The position numbers and the translations under genes were made by a program. Positions 39,563-51,181 of a stretch of DNA of 64,000 bases are shown here, piece after piece (the first letter of the stretch is position 1; each line of letters begins with the position of its first letter). The stretch is from Mycolicibacterium anyangense (lineage in GTDB: Bacteria; Actinomycetota; Actinomycetes; Mycobacteriales; Mycobacteriaceae). The notes under the pieces were generated by a model. It saw nothing but the letters and a program-made list of their open reading frames with translations. It ran no database searches and had not been told where the DNA came from. The DNA lies in NCBI RefSeq assembly GCF_010731855.1, contig NZ_AP022620.1:3658001-3722000 (forward strand), in the 5' to 3' direction.

Positions 39563-40612
39563 TCAGTGGCCGTCGATATCCCTGTCGGCCTTGCGATCGG
39601 TGTCCCGGCTGGGCTGCACCCGTTTGGGTTCGCCCGGCATCTTGGGGTAGTTCGGCGGGTACGGCAGGTCACCCAGACCGCGCTCGTCGTCGGCGTCGGC
39701 CATCGCCAGCAGCGCATCGATGGACTGGGCCTGCGAATCCATGTCCGCCATCGGGTCGCCGCGGCTGGCGATCAACGCCGGGACGGTGGCCATCGTGTAG
39801 TCGTCCGGATCGGCGTCGGCCAACTCAGCCCACGTCAGCGGCGTCGACACCGTGGCGATCGGAGTGGCTCGCACCGCATAGGCGGCGGCGAAGGTGCGGT
39901 CGCGCGCGTTCTGGTTGTAGTCGATGAAGATCCGCTTGCCGCGTTCTTCCTTCCACCACGAGGTGGTGACCAAATCCTCAGCGCGCCTTTCGATTTCGCG
40001 AGCCAGGGCGATGCCGGCCCGGCGCACCGCGACGAAGTCCCAGTGCTCGGCGATACGCAGGAACACGTGGATCCCTCGGCCGCCCGAGGTCTTGGGGTAA
40101 CCGATCAGACCGAGTTCGTCGAGCAGTGGCTTGAGGATGTCGACGGCGACGGTGCGCGCCTGCGCGAATCCCGTGCCCGGCTGCGGGTCGAGGTCCACCC
40201 GCAGCTCGTCGGGATGGTCGGTGTCCGGACACCGCACCTGCCACGGATGAAAGGTCACGGTGCCCATCTGGGCAGCCCACACCACTGCCGACGGGTGGGT
40301 CACCTTCAGCGCGTCCGCGGTACGGCCGGACGGGAACGTCACCCGGCAGGTCTGCAGATAGTCAGGATGCTTCTCGGGCACCCGCTTCTGGTAGATCTCC
40401 TCGCCGTCGATCCCGTCGGGGAATCGCTGCAGATGCGTGGGGCGGTCGCGCAGCGCGGTCAGCAATGGTCCGGCGCAGGCAACCGTGCGGTAGTACTCGA
40501 CGAGAGTGCCCTTGGTCCCGGCTGATCCGAGTGCGGGGAAATAGCTCTTGTCCCGATTGGTGAGCCGCACCGCGACGCCGTCGACGTCGAGTTCCTCGGC
40601 CTTGGTCGCCAC
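39563..40612 (-). CDS. archaeo-eukaryotic primase-polymerase, Prim-PolC type (LigD-Pol-like)
   Basis: A 349-residue polymerase domain like that of LigD. Motif I is RVDLDPQPG with the metal-binding DxD, motif II is TSGGRGIHVFLRI, and motif III is IFIDYNQNARDRTFAAAYAVR around the third aspartate. Such enzymes fill short gaps, preferring ribonucleotides. In M. tuberculosis the Rv3730c homologue is next to LigC and works with it in short-patch excision repair. Here an SDR/TetR pair separates them. The start is uncertain: GTG at 40612 fits family length, and a GTG at 40639 is possible. It follows the SDR gene in the same direction. Confidence 0.85.
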   Translation of the reverse strand: MATKAEELDVDGVAVRLTNRDKSYFPALGSAGTKGTLVEYYRTVACAGPLLTALRDRPTHLQRFPDGIDGEEIYQKRVPEKHPDYLQTCRVTFPSGRTADALKVTHPSAVVWAAQMGTVTFHPWQVRCPDTDHPDELRVDLDPQPGTGFAQARTVAVDILKPLLDELGLIGYPKTSGGRGIHVFLRIAEHWDFVAVRRAGIALAREIERRAEDLVTTSWWKEERGKRIFIDYNQNARDRTFAAAYAVRATPIATVSTPLTWAELADADPDDYTMATVPALIASRGDPMADMDSQAQSIDALLAMADADDERGLGDLPYPPNYPKMPGEPKRVQPSRDTDRKADRDIDGH

Positions 40613-40651
40613 ACGTTCGAAACTACGCCGTTGCGGCACCGGGGATGAGGG

Positions 40652-41338
40652 TCACCGCTCGTCCAACGGCGTGCCGAGTTGCCGACGCGCATCCCGGGTC
40701 ACCTGGTCGGCGAGCACCTCCTGCGCACCGGATTCGATGCCGTCGAGAACCTGGCACACCACATCGGCGGGATCGGACTTGGGCGCGTCGGCGAATGCCC
40801 CCATGTCGGTGTCGACGAGTCCGACATGGACCCCCACCACCTGGACGCCGCGGGGTGCCAGTTCCGTTCGCATCGAGTCGGTGGCGCTCCACAGCGCGGC
40901 CTTCGAGACCCCGTAGCTGGCGCCGACCGGTAGCCAGGCCAGGACCGAGGACACGTTGACGACGGCTCCGGACCGCTCGGCGATCCGGTCGGCGAACGCT
41001 GCCACCAATGCGAGCGGGCCCAGCAGGTTGGTTTCGAGTTGCTCGCGCAAAGCCGTGGCGTCGGGGTCGAGCACCGAGGTCAGCCGCGCGATGCCGGCGT
41101 TGTTGATCAACACGCTGACGTCGGGTGCGGCCTGCGCTGCCGCGGCCACCGAAGCCGGATCGGTCACATCCAGAGCCAGCGGGACCACCCGGGAGTCGGT
41201 GGCCTCGATGGTGCGTGGATCACGCGCCGCGGCGTAGACCTTGGCCACTCCCCGGTCCAGCAGTTGACGGACGTAATGCCTGCCCATGCCCCGATTGGCG
41301 CCGGTGACGAGCACGGTCTGATCAGCGAGCGATGTCAC
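40652..41338 (-). CDS. short-chain dehydrogenase/reductase
   Basis: A 228-residue classical SDR. The cofactor loop is VLVTGANRGMGRHYV, the structural motif is NNAGIA, and the catalytic set is Ser in VNVSSV and Tyr/Lys in YGVSK. AAARDPRT after beta-2 suggests NADP(H) preference. AGGAGG lies upstream of the GTG start. It is divergent from a TetR regulator with two matching operators between them, so it is the likely regulated target. The substrate is unknown. Confidence 0.85.
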   Translation of the reverse strand: MTSLADQTVLVTGANRGMGRHYVRQLLDRGVAKVYAAARDPRTIEATDSRVVPLALDVTDPASVAAAAQAAPDVSVLINNAGIARLTSVLDPDATALREQLETNLLGPLALVAAFADRIAERSGAVVNVSSVLAWLPVGASYGVSKAALWSATDSMRTELAPRGVQVVGVHVGLVDTDMGAFADAPKSDPADVVCQVLDGIESGAQEVLADQVTRDARRQLGTPLDER

Positions 41339-41354
41339 GGGGATCCTCCTGTTA

Positions 41355-41372
41355 GTAAACCGAACGGTGTGC
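41355..41372. promoter_or_regulatory. TetR-type operator 1
   Basis: GTAAACC-GAAC-GGTGTGC is an imperfect palindrome. It matches operator 2 at 41405-41422 in 14 of 18 positions. It lies 16 bases upstream of the SDR start, overlapping where its promoter should end. Confidence 0.55.
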
Positions 41373-41404
41373 TTTATCGACCGTAGCAGCTCCCCTGGCC
41401 CGGG

Positions 41405-41422
41405 GTAAACCCATCGGTATAC
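41405..41422. promoter_or_regulatory. TetR-type operator 2 overlapping the tetR promoter
   Basis: GTAAACC-CATC-GGTATAC is a near-perfect palindrome of the form GTAnACC-n4-GGTnTAC. It overlaps a TATACT -10 box at 41418-41423, which would start transcription next to the GTG at 41431, giving a leaderless and autoregulated regulator gene. Confidence 0.6.
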
Positions 41423-41430
41423 TTCGACTG

Positions 41431-42012
41431 GTGAGCAGTGAGCACCGAGAGGTAACGCGCGGCGGCCGCGGCGCCCGTGCCCGCATCCTCGATGCAGCTG
41501 GCCGGCTGTTCTACCGGGAAGGTATCAACACCACCGGCGTCGAGCAGCTGGCCAGCGCAGCTGCGGTATCCAAACGGACTCTCTACCAACATTTTCCGAG
41601 CAAGCAAGCAGTGGTCGAGGAATACCTGCGAGGTATTCAGGACCGCGTCGGTGATCCCATCAGTCCGACACCCGGCGATCTGGCTCGCACACCACGAGCA
41701 CGGCTGCTCGCGATCTTCGACCGCCCGCTGCCGCCCGGGCAGATGCGGGGCTGCCCGTTCCACAATGCCGCTGTCGAAGCCGCGTCCATGCCCGGTGTGC
41801 AGGACATCGTCCACAATCACAAGCAGGATTTCCTCGACGGTCTGATCGCCTTGGCCCAACAGGCCGGGGCTGCCAACCCGCGGCTGCTCGGCTGGCAGTT
41901 GGCCGTGCTCTACGAGGGCGCGGCGGCCCTCGGCACCTCCCTCGACGACCCCACCAGCTGGGGGTACGCCCGCAAAGCCGCGCAGACCCTCCTCGACTCC
42001 GCGGTGAAGTAG
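41431..42012 (+). CDS. TetR-family transcriptional regulator
   Basis: A 193-residue repressor. The helix-turn-helix (ILDAAGRLFYREGINTTGVEQ then LASAAAVSKRTLYQHFPSK) covers residues 19-60. The C-terminal ligand domain is of the TetR_C_33-like type, with a single cysteine in MRGCPFHNAA that might be a redox or ligand contact. The GTG start coincides with the predicted transcription start. It is divergent from the SDR gene and probably represses both genes by way of the two palindromes. Confidence 0.85.
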   Translation: MSSEHREVTRGGRGARARILDAAGRLFYREGINTTGVEQLASAAAVSKRTLYQHFPSKQAVVEEYLRGIQDRVGDPISPTPGDLARTPRARLLAIFDRPLPPGQMRGCPFHNAAVEAASMPGVQDIVHNHKQDFLDGLIALAQQAGAANPRLLGWQLAVLYEGAAALGTSLDDPTSWGYARKAAQTLLDSAVK

Positions 42013-42038
42013 GCGCAGAAGTGGGCACAATGGGGGTC

Positions 42039-43112
42039 ATGGACCTGCCCGTCATGCCGCCGGTCTCCCCGATGCTGGCCAAGTCGGTGACGTCCTTCCC
42101 GCCGGATGCCTCCTACGAACCGAAATGGGACGGCTTCCGGTCGATCTGTTTCCGGGACGGCGACGAGGTCGAGTTGGGCAGCCGCAACGAGCGGCCGTTG
42201 ACCCGCTACTTCCCCGAGTTGCTCGCCGCCGCCAGGACGGAGCTTCCACCCCGGTGTGTGATCGACGGGGAGATCATCATCGCCACCGGGCACGGGCTGG
42301 ATTTCGAAGCGCTGCAACAACGCATCCATCCCGCCGACTCCCGGGTCCGTCTGCTCGCCGAGCAGACCCCGGCCGCGTTCGTGGCCTTCGACCTGCTCGC
42401 CCTGGGCGATCACGACTACACCGCCGCGCCGTTCAGTGAGCGGCGCGCCGCCCTGGTCGACGCGCTCGCCGCGGCCGGACCCACGTTCCACGTCACGCCG
42501 GCCACCACCGACCTTCCGACCGCCCAGCGATGGTTCGCCGAATTCGAGGGTGCCGGGCTCGACGGCATCATCGCCAAGCCGCTGACCGTCACCTACCAGC
42601 CGGACAAGCGGGTGATGTTCAAGATCAAGCATGAGCGCACCGCCGACTGTGTGGTGGCCGGTTACCGGTTGCACAAGTCCGGTGCCGACGCCATCGGCTC
42701 CCTGTTGCTCGGGCTGTACAAGCCCGACGGACACCTGGCGTCCGTCGGCGTGATCGGGGCGTTCCCGATGGCCAAGCGGCGCGCCTTGTTCACCGAGTTG
42801 CAGCCCCTGGTGACCGACTTCGAGCACCACCCGTGGAATTGGGCGGCCCACGAATCCGGCGAGCGCACGCCACGCAAGAACGAAGGATCGCGGTGGAATG
42901 CCGGTAAGGACCTGTCGTTCACGCCCCTGCGTCCCGAACTCGTGGTCGAAGTTCGCTACGACCACATGGAGGGCGACCGGTTCCGGCATACCGCGCAATT
43001 CAATCGCTGGCGGCCCGACCGCGATCCCCGCTCGTGCACCTACGAACAACTCGACGAGCCGGTCCGGTTCCGTGTCGGTGACATCGTCCCCGGACTCGGC
43101 GGTCACGGGTGA
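42039..43112 (+). CDS. ligC: ATP-dependent DNA ligase LigC
   Basis: A 357-residue monofunctional DNA ligase that seals nicks using ATP. The nucleotidyl-lysine motif I is KWDGFR with Lys29. Motif III is [11 protein letters not shown], motif IV is [12 protein letters not shown], and motif V is [15 protein letters not shown]; an OB-fold domain completes it. It lacks the nuclease and polymerase domains of LigD. An ATG nine bases upstream is also possible. The Prim-PolC gene encoded nearby on the other strand is its expected partner. It overlaps gluQ as GTGA. Confidence 0.92.
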   Translation: MDLPVMPPVSPMLAKSVTSFPPDASYEPKWDGFRSICFRDGDEVELGSRNERPLTRYFPELLAAARTELPPRCVIDGEIIIATGHGLDFEALQQRIHPADSRVRLLAEQTPAAFVAFDLLALGDHDYTAAPFSERRAALVDALAAAGPTFHVTPATTDLPTAQRWFAEFEGAGLDGIIAKPLTVTYQPDKRVMFKIKHERTADCVVAGYRLHKSGADAIGSLLLGLYKPDGHLASVGVIGAFPMAKRRALFTELQPLVTDFEHHPWNWAAHESGERTPRKNEGSRWNAGKDLSFTPLRPELVVEVRYDHMEGDRFRHTAQFNRWRPDRDPRSCTYEQLDEPVRFRVGDIVPGLGGHG

Positions 43113-43978
43113 GCGGCGCGGGCCGGTTCGCCCCCAGCCCGTCAGCCGATCTGCACATCGGGAATCTGCGCACCGCCGTGCTGGCCTGGCTGTTCGCCCG
43201 CTCGACCGGCAGACGGTTTCTGATCCGGGTCGAAGACCTCGATGACCGCACCCATGACGATGTCGCGCACCGTCAGCTGGCCGATCTCGCCGCCATCGGT
43301 ATCACCTGGGATGCCGAACCGCAGTGGCAGTCCGCACACCCCGACCGTTACGCCGCGGTCGTCGACGACCTCGCCGCACGCGGCCTGGTCTACGAATGCT
43401 ATTGCAGCAGAAAGGATATCCTTGCCGCCCCTCGGGCACCGCATGCTCCGGAAGGAGCCTACCCGGGCACCTGCCGTGGGCTGTCCGAGCAGCAGCGGGC
43501 CCAGCGTCGCGCGAGCAGGCCACCGGCCCTGCGACTGCGTTCGGATACCTCCGAATACACGGTCACCGATCTGCTGCATGGCACCTACACCGGTGTGGTC
43601 GACGATTTCGTGCTGCGTCGCGGCGACGGCGTGCCGGCCTACAACCTGGCGGTGGTGGTCGACGACGCGCACAGCGGCGTCGACCAGGTGGTGCGCGGTG
43701 ACGACCTGCTGTCCTCGTCTCCCCGGCAGGCCTATCTGGCCGAGCTACTCGGGTATCGGCAGCCGGTCTACGCCCACGTGCCGCTGGCGCTCAATGCCGA
43801 TGGCAAGCGGCTGGCCAAACGCGACGGTGCGGTGACGCTGGCCGAGCTCGGTGTCGAGCGGGCGTTTTCGCTGATCAGCACCTCCCTGGGGTGGCCGTCA
43901 GCCGACCTCACCGAACTGCTGGACCGATTCGACCCGACGACGTTGCCGCGCCAGCCGTGGACATACCAACCCGTTTGA
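43109..43978 (+). CDS. gluQ: glutamyl-queuosine tRNA(Asp) synthetase
   Basis: A 289-residue shortened glutamyl-tRNA synthetase that lacks the anticodon-binding domain and attaches glutamate to queuosine at the wobble base of tRNA-Asp. The HIGH-like motif is [11 protein letters not shown], the KMSKS-like motif is GKRLAKRDG, and a zinc site is suggested by [10 protein letters not shown] and YPGTC. The GTG start overlaps the ligC stop. Its presence makes sense only if queuosine is present; a tgt gene lies 5 kb downstream. I do not know of a counterpart in M. tuberculosis. Confidence 0.88.
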   Translation: MSGAGRFAPSPSADLHIGNLRTAVLAWLFARSTGRRFLIRVEDLDDRTHDDVAHRQLADLAAIGITWDAEPQWQSAHPDRYAAVVDDLAARGLVYECYCSRKDILAAPRAPHAPEGAYPGTCRGLSEQQRAQRRASRPPALRLRSDTSEYTVTDLLHGTYTGVVDDFVLRRGDGVPAYNLAVVVDDAHSGVDQVVRGDDLLSSSPRQAYLAELLGYRQPVYAHVPLALNADGKRLAKRDGAVTLAELGVERAFSLISTSLGWPSADLTELLDRFDPTTLPRQPWTYQPV

Positions 43979-44023
43979 TCCGAACCCTTGGCGGGCATCC
44001 CCTGCGTCATTAACCTCCGCTCC

Positions 44024-45496
44024 ATGCGTCACCTCCCCCGCACCCTGCTGCTGGCCGTCCTGCTGGTCGCCGCAGTGCTGCTGGGTGCTTGCGGGTCGAA
44101 GTCCGACGGCGGCGCTCCGCTGTCCTCGGGCGTACTGCGGGTCGGCACCGAAGGCACCTACGCGCCGTTCAGCTACCAGGATCCTGCGACCGGGCAACTG
44201 GCCGGCTACGACGTCGACGTCGCCAATGCGGTCGGCGAGCGGCTTGGTAAGAAGGTCGAATTCGTCCAGACCCCATGGGATTCCATCTTCGCAGCGCTGG
44301 AAGCCAACCGGTTCGACGTGGTGGCCAACGAAGTCACCATCACCCCGGAACGCCAGAGCAAATACGACATCTCCGAGCCCTACTCGGTGGGCGAAGGCGT
44401 CGTCATCACCCGGGCCAACGACAACTCCATCACCTCGGTGGCCGATCTGAAGGGCAAGACCGTCGGCGCCACGGTGACCAGCAACTGGGCCCAGGTGTCC
44501 CGCGACGCCGGCGCCAAGCTGGAACCGGTCGAGGGATTCACCCAGGCAATCACCCTGCTCAACCAGGGCCGGGTCGACGCCGTGGTCAACGACAGCATCG
44601 CCTTCTACGCCTACCAGACCGAGACCAACGACAAGTCGGTCAAGATCGGCGCCACCATCGGGGAGAAGAGCGAACAGGGCTTCGCGGCCCGGAAGAACAG
44701 CGGCCTGCTGCCCGAGCTGAACAAGGCCCTCGACGAACTGAAGGCCGACGGCACACTGGCGGCGATCTCACAGAAGTACCTGAAAGCCAATGTCACGGGC
44801 GCGCCGACCGCTGGCGGTACCGAACCCGGACACCGCTCGGTGTGGAAACTCATCGCCGACAACCTCTGGCCACTGGCCAAGGCCGCGATCACGGTCACGA
44901 TTCCGCTGACCATCATCAGCTTTGTCATCGGTCTGGTGATCGCACTGATCGTGGCGCTGGGCCGGTTGTCGAGGAACGCCGTCGTGTCGAATGTGGCTCG
45001 GTTCTACATCTCGATCATCCGCGGTACGCCACTGCTGGTTCAGCTGTTCATCATCTTCTTCGCGCTACCGCAGATCGGGATCAAGCTCGCGCCGTTCCTG
45101 GCCGCGGTGATCGCGTTCAGCCTCAACGTCGGCGGCTATGCGGCGGAGATCATCCGCTCGGCAATCCAGAGCATCCCGAAGGGCCAATGGGAGGCCGCCG
45201 AGACCATCGGCTACAACTACGCCGGAGCGCTGCGCCGGATCATCCTCCCGCAGGCTGCGCGAGTAGCCGTGCCGCCGCTGTCGAACACCCTGATATCACT
45301 GGTGAAAGACACGTCGCTGGCCTCGACGATCCTGGTCACCGAACTGCTGCGCACCGCACAGGTGGCCGCCGCTCCGACCTTCGAGTTCTTCGCGTTGTAC
45401 GGCACGGCGGCCGTGTACTACTGGATCATCTGCCTGGTCCTCTCGTTCGGCCAGAGCCGCCTCGAGCACCGGCTGGAAAGGCATGTGGCGCGATGA
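44024..45496 (+). CDS. fused amino-acid ABC transporter: lipid-anchored binding protein plus permease
   Basis: A 490-residue fusion. The first part is a lipoprotein signal with lipobox LLGAC, then a family 3 solute-binding domain (GVLRVGTEGTYAPFSY; GYDVDVANAVGERLG) to about residue 265. After a short linker comes a HisM-type permease of about 215 residues with five helices and the EAA loop (EAAETIGYNYAGALRRIILP). Substrates are likely polar amino acids or cystine. The fusion keeps one receptor tied to each permease. The ATG at 44024 is chosen to start the signal peptide. The ATPase gene overlaps as ATGA. Confidence 0.88.
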   Translation: MRHLPRTLLLAVLLVAAVLLGACGSKSDGGAPLSSGVLRVGTEGTYAPFSYQDPATGQLAGYDVDVANAVGERLGKKVEFVQTPWDSIFAALEANRFDVVANEVTITPERQSKYDISEPYSVGEGVVITRANDNSITSVADLKGKTVGATVTSNWAQVSRDAGAKLEPVEGFTQAITLLNQGRVDAVVNDSIAFYAYQTETNDKSVKIGATIGEKSEQGFAARKNSGLLPELNKALDELKADGTLAAISQKYLKANVTGAPTAGGTEPGHRSVWKLIADNLWPLAKAAITVTIPLTIISFVIGLVIALIVALGRLSRNAVVSNVARFYISIIRGTPLLVQLFIIFFALPQIGIKLAPFLAAVIAFSLNVGGYAAEIIRSAIQSIPKGQWEAAETIGYNYAGALRRIILPQAARVAVPPLSNTLISLVKDTSLASTILVTELLRTAQVAAAPTFEFFALYGTAAVYYWIICLVLSFGQSRLEHRLERHVAR

Positions 45497-46278
45497 GTGA
45501 CAGTGCAGCCCAGAAGACCGACGACATCGAGTATCGCGTCACCGCCGAGGGCGTCGAGAAGGCGTTCGGCGACAACAAGGTGCTCAAGGGTGTGTCGTTC
45601 AAGGTTCAGAAGGGCACGGCGACCACGATCATCGGGCCGTCCGGTTCCGGGAAGACCACCCTGTTACGCACCCTCAACGCGCTCGATCGGGCCGATGCCG
45701 GCGTCATCCGGGTCGACGATATCGAGCTCGACTTCTCCCAGCCGATTCCCAAGCCCGAGGTACGAAGGTTCCAGTCGCGCAGCGGCTTCGTGTTCCAGGG
45801 ACACAACCTGTTCCCCCACAAGACGGTGCTGGAGAACGTCACCGAGGGACCGCTGATCGTTCAGAAGCGTCCCAAGGACGAGGTCATCGCCGAGGCTCTG
45901 ACGCTGCTGGATCAGGTCGGGCTCGCGGAGAAGCGCGACCAATACCCGTACGAGCTTTCCGGTGGCCAGCAGCAGCGGGTGGGCATCGCGCGGGCGCTGG
46001 CGCTCAAACCCCGGCTGGTGCTGTTCGACGAGCCCACGTCGGCGTTGGATCCCGAGCTGGTCGGCGAGGTCCTGTCGGTGATCAAGGATCTCGCGGTGCA
46101 GGGCTGGACGCTGGTGATCGTGACGCACGAAATCCAGTTCGCCAGGCAGGTTTCGGACCAGGTGCTGTTCACCGACCAGGGCATCATCCTCGAGCAGGGG
46201 CCACCGTCGGAGGTCATCGGCAACCCGAAAGAGGCACGGACCCGTCAATTCCTGGAACGAGTGCTCAACCCGCTCTAG
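45493..46278 (+). CDS. amino-acid ABC transporter ATP-binding protein
   Basis: A 261-residue ABC ATPase that powers the fused binding-protein/permease encoded just upstream. Walker A is GPSGSGKTT, the Q-loop is in FVFQGHNLFPH, the signature is LSGGQQQR, Walker B is LVLFDEPTSALD, and the switch histidine is in VTHEIQFA. Sequence style is GlnQ/HisP-like. The ATG overlaps the permease stop. An amine oxidase gene starts ten bases after its stop, suggesting uptake and oxidation of the same amine or amino acid. Confidence 0.93.
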   Translation: MSDSAAQKTDDIEYRVTAEGVEKAFGDNKVLKGVSFKVQKGTATTIIGPSGSGKTTLLRTLNALDRADAGVIRVDDIELDFSQPIPKPEVRRFQSRSGFVFQGHNLFPHKTVLENVTEGPLIVQKRPKDEVIAEALTLLDQVGLAEKRDQYPYELSGGQQQRVGIARALALKPRLVLFDEPTSALDPELVGEVLSVIKDLAVQGWTLVIVTHEIQFARQVSDQVLFTDQGIILEQGPPSEVIGNPKEARTRQFLERVLNPL

Positions 46279-46287
46279 ATTGTCTCT

Positions 46288-47661
46288 ATGTCACAGACCT
46301 CCCGCCGGGACGCCGATGTGGTCATCGTCGGCGCCGGGCTGTCCGGAATGATCGCTGCCCGCACGGTACTGGCAGCCGGTCTGCAGCCGCTGGTGCTCGA
46401 AGCGGACGAACGCGTCGGAGGCCGGATCCTCACCGAGGAGGTCATCCCGGGGCTGCCGGTGGAACTGGGCGCCCAGTGGATCGGCGACACCCACCACCGG
46501 ATGTTCGCGCTGGCCGAGGAACTCGGCGTCCAGACCTATCCGCAGTACGACGACGGCCAGACGTCCTATGAGCTGGTGGGCTCAGGAGTGTTGGGAGAGA
46601 ACGAGTTCCACGCCCGCTTCGCCGACGAACTGGCGGCCCTGGAGCGGGTATTCCGGACGCTGGACGAATTGGCGGCCGAGGTTCCGCCGGCGGCGCCCTG
46701 GCTGGCGCCGCACGCCGAGGAATGGGATGTCATGACGGCGGCCGACTGGTACGACGCCCAAGGCCTGGCCCCGGTCGCGCGCACGCTGCTGGAGATCTGC
46801 ACCGTCGGCATCCTCGCGGTGCCCACGGTCGAGGTGTCGTTCCTGCATCTGCTGTTCACCATCCAAACGTGCGGTGTCACCGCGGAGTTGTTCGCCGAGT
46901 CCGAGGGCGGCGCGCAGACCACCCGCTTTGTCGGCGGCACCAGTGAGATACCGAATCGCTTGGCGGCATTGATCTCCGAGCACATCGTGCTCAAGGCTCC
47001 GGTATGGCTGATCGAGCACAGCGCCGACAGCGTGAGCGTGCATTGTCGCGGCGGCTTGGTGGCCACCGGCCGGCGTGTCATCGTGGCGATCTCGCCGACG
47101 CTGGCCGGGCGGATCATGTACGACCCGCCGCTGCCCGGGGTTCGCGACCAGCTCACCCAGCGGATGCCCAACGGATCGGCGATGAAGGCGTTCTTCATCT
47201 ACGATGAACCCTTCTGGCGCGCAGACGGTTTCAACGGTCAGCTGATCTCCGACATCGGCCCGGCGCGGATGTCCAACGACACCTGCCTGCCCGGTGACGA
47301 CCACGGCATCATCCTGATGTTCCTGGAGGGCGAACAGGCCCGCGACTACGCCAAGTGGTCGCAGGACGACCGCCGCGAGGCGCTGACCGCCGAGCTGGTG
47401 CGCCACTTCGGCAGCAGGGCCGCCACCCCCGAGTTCTACGTCGACGGGGAATGGTCGGATCGGCAGTGGACGCGTGGCTGCTACAACGCCAACCACGGCC
47501 CGCATGTGTGGACCACCTACGGATCAGCGCTGAGCGAACCGATCGGCACCATCCACTGGGCCTCCACCGACACCGCGACCTTCTGGAGCGCCTACATGGA
47601 GGGCGCGGTGGACGCCGGCGAGCGGGCGGCGTCCGAAGTCATCGCGGCGCTCAACGGTTAA
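46288..47661 (+). CDS. flavin-containing monoamine oxidase family protein
   Basis: A 457-residue flavoprotein. The FAD loop is DVVIVGAGLSGMIAART, followed by EADERVGGRILTEE and ELGAQWIGDTH, which are hallmarks of monoamine, putrescine and L-amino-acid oxidases. The C-terminal part has the FAD-contact region TIHWASTDTATFWSAYMEGAVDAG broken over two helices. It oxidises an amine to aldehyde, ammonia and hydrogen peroxide. Being in the transporter operon, it may act on the imported compound. It overlaps the convergent P450 gene by four bases. Confidence 0.85.
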   Translation: MSQTSRRDADVVIVGAGLSGMIAARTVLAAGLQPLVLEADERVGGRILTEEVIPGLPVELGAQWIGDTHHRMFALAEELGVQTYPQYDDGQTSYELVGSGVLGENEFHARFADELAALERVFRTLDELAAEVPPAAPWLAPHAEEWDVMTAADWYDAQGLAPVARTLLEICTVGILAVPTVEVSFLHLLFTIQTCGVTAELFAESEGGAQTTRFVGGTSEIPNRLAALISEHIVLKAPVWLIEHSADSVSVHCRGGLVATGRRVIVAISPTLAGRIMYDPPLPGVRDQLTQRMPNGSAMKAFFIYDEPFWRADGFNGQLISDIGPARMSNDTCLPGDDHGIILMFLEGEQARDYAKWSQDDRREALTAELVRHFGSRAATPEFYVDGEWSDRQWTRGCYNANHGPHVWTTYGSALSEPIGTIHWASTDTATFWSAYMEGAVDAGERAASEVIAALNG

Positions 47662-48881
47662 CCCAACGCGACCGGCAGCGACGCCATCCCCCGCAGGGTG
47701 ACGTTGGGCTTGTACTGCGGCTCACCGGCCAGGTGCGCATTCGGGAACCGCTTGGCCACCGCCGACAACGCCAGCGCCGTCTCCAACCGGGCCAGCGGGG
47801 CACCGAGGCAGAAATGGGGGCCCTTGCCGAATGCCATGTGGCGCACGGTCTCCCGGGTGGGGTCGAACTCGTCGGGACGCTCGGTCACCGACGGGTCGCG
47901 CTGCGCGGCGGCGAACAGCAGCATCATGTTGTCCCCCTTGGGGATCTCGACGCCGCCGATCGTCATGTCCGCACCGGCGATACGGCCGGCGAGTTGCACC
48001 GGCGGGTCGTAGCGCAGCGTCTCCTCGATGATCGCCGGAGCCAGGTCGGCGTCGGCGGCCAGCGCCGTCCAGTGCTCGCGGTGGCGCAGCAGCGCCAGGA
48101 CGGCGTTGGCGATCAGGTTCACCGTGGTCTCATGGCCGGCGATCAGCAGCAGGTTGCAGGTCGCGACGATCTCTTCCTCGGTGAGTTGGTCACCGGACTC
48201 CTCGACGGCGATCAGGCCCGAGATCAGGTCTTCGGCGGGATGGGCGCGCCGCTTCTCGAGCAATTCGCGCAAGTATTCGCGCAGCCACAACCCGGCTTCC
48301 AGGCGCTCCTCGAAGCCCTGGGTCTGCCCGGTGAAAGCGATGAACGGATCCAGTCCCTGGGCCAGCAGCGCCGAGGCCCAGTTGAACTTCGGCTCGTCTT
48401 CGATCGGCACCCCCAGCAGCCGGCAGATCACCGCTACCGGAAGTGGGTAGGCCAGATCTTCGATCACATCGAATTCACCCTTGGCAGAGACCTTTTCGAG
48501 CAGACCGCCGACCATGGTGGCGACATCGGGTTCCAGCGACTTGACGACCTTGGGCGAGAACGCCTTGCTGACCAGCCGGCGCAACCGAGTGTGGTCGGGC
48601 GGATCGAGGAACAGAAAGCCGGGGGTGCCGAACGGGCGCACCTGCTGGCCTGCGGCCAAGGCCTTTTGCGCCATCGTGGACTTGGTGCGATCACTGCAGG
48701 AATCAGGGTGGCGCAGGATCTCGTCGCACTCGGCGAAGGTCGAGAAGACGTGGAGGTCGTTGTCGGGCAGCTGCATCGGGCCGCTTTCGCGGATCCGGGC
48801 GTACACCGGGTAGGGGTTGGCCCGGTTGGCCGGGTCGAGTAGTTCGACGAGCAGCGCCTGCGACTGAGCGGGAGCGGTCAT
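47658..48881 (-). CDS. cytochrome P450
   Basis: A 407-residue soluble bacterial P450. The I-helix oxygen-activation motif is LIAGHETTVN, the ExxR motif is IEETLRY, and the haem-cysteine loop is FGKGPHFCLGAPLAR. LDPPDHTRLRRLVSKAFSP is the conserved C-helix segment. No ferredoxin gene is adjacent, so electrons must come from elsewhere. The ATG at 48881 is preferred to one five codons upstream. The substrate cannot be told. It is convergent with the amine oxidase gene. Confidence 0.93.
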   Translation of the reverse strand: MTAPAQSQALLVELLDPANRANPYPVYARIRESGPMQLPDNDLHVFSTFAECDEILRHPDSCSDRTKSTMAQKALAAGQQVRPFGTPGFLFLDPPDHTRLRRLVSKAFSPKVVKSLEPDVATMVGGLLEKVSAKGEFDVIEDLAYPLPVAVICRLLGVPIEDEPKFNWASALLAQGLDPFIAFTGQTQGFEERLEAGLWLREYLRELLEKRRAHPAEDLISGLIAVEESGDQLTEEEIVATCNLLLIAGHETTVNLIANAVLALLRHREHWTALAADADLAPAIIEETLRYDPPVQLAGRIAGADMTIGGVEIPKGDNMMLLFAAAQRDPSVTERPDEFDPTRETVRHMAFGKGPHFCLGAPLARLETALALSAVAKRFPNAHLAGEPQYKPNVTLRGMASLPVALG

Positions 48882-48926
48882 AGCCCTATTGTGCATGCGT
48901 CAAGTAAGAGCAACCTGAGCCGAACG

Positions 48927-51073
<2,147 letters not shown>

Positions 51074-51143
51074 GCTGCCCGACGTTACCGATACCGACGG
51101 GGGAAATTTCGTTCATTCAGTCCTTCACTGGCAAACGGCGACC

Positions 51144-51181
51144 GATAATCGTCCCGATGACCGGTCAATGTCGACCGGTCA
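51144..51181 (+). promoter_or_regulatory. lpqH-like gene promoter with two GACCGGTCA repeats
   Basis: A GATAAT -10 box lies at 51144-51149. Downstream, a palindromic GACCGGTCA occurs twice, at 51159-51167 and 51173-51181, 14 bases apart, in what should be the 5' leader. They may be an operator or an RNA structure. The gene starts 21 bases later, after GGAG. Confidence 0.4.
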
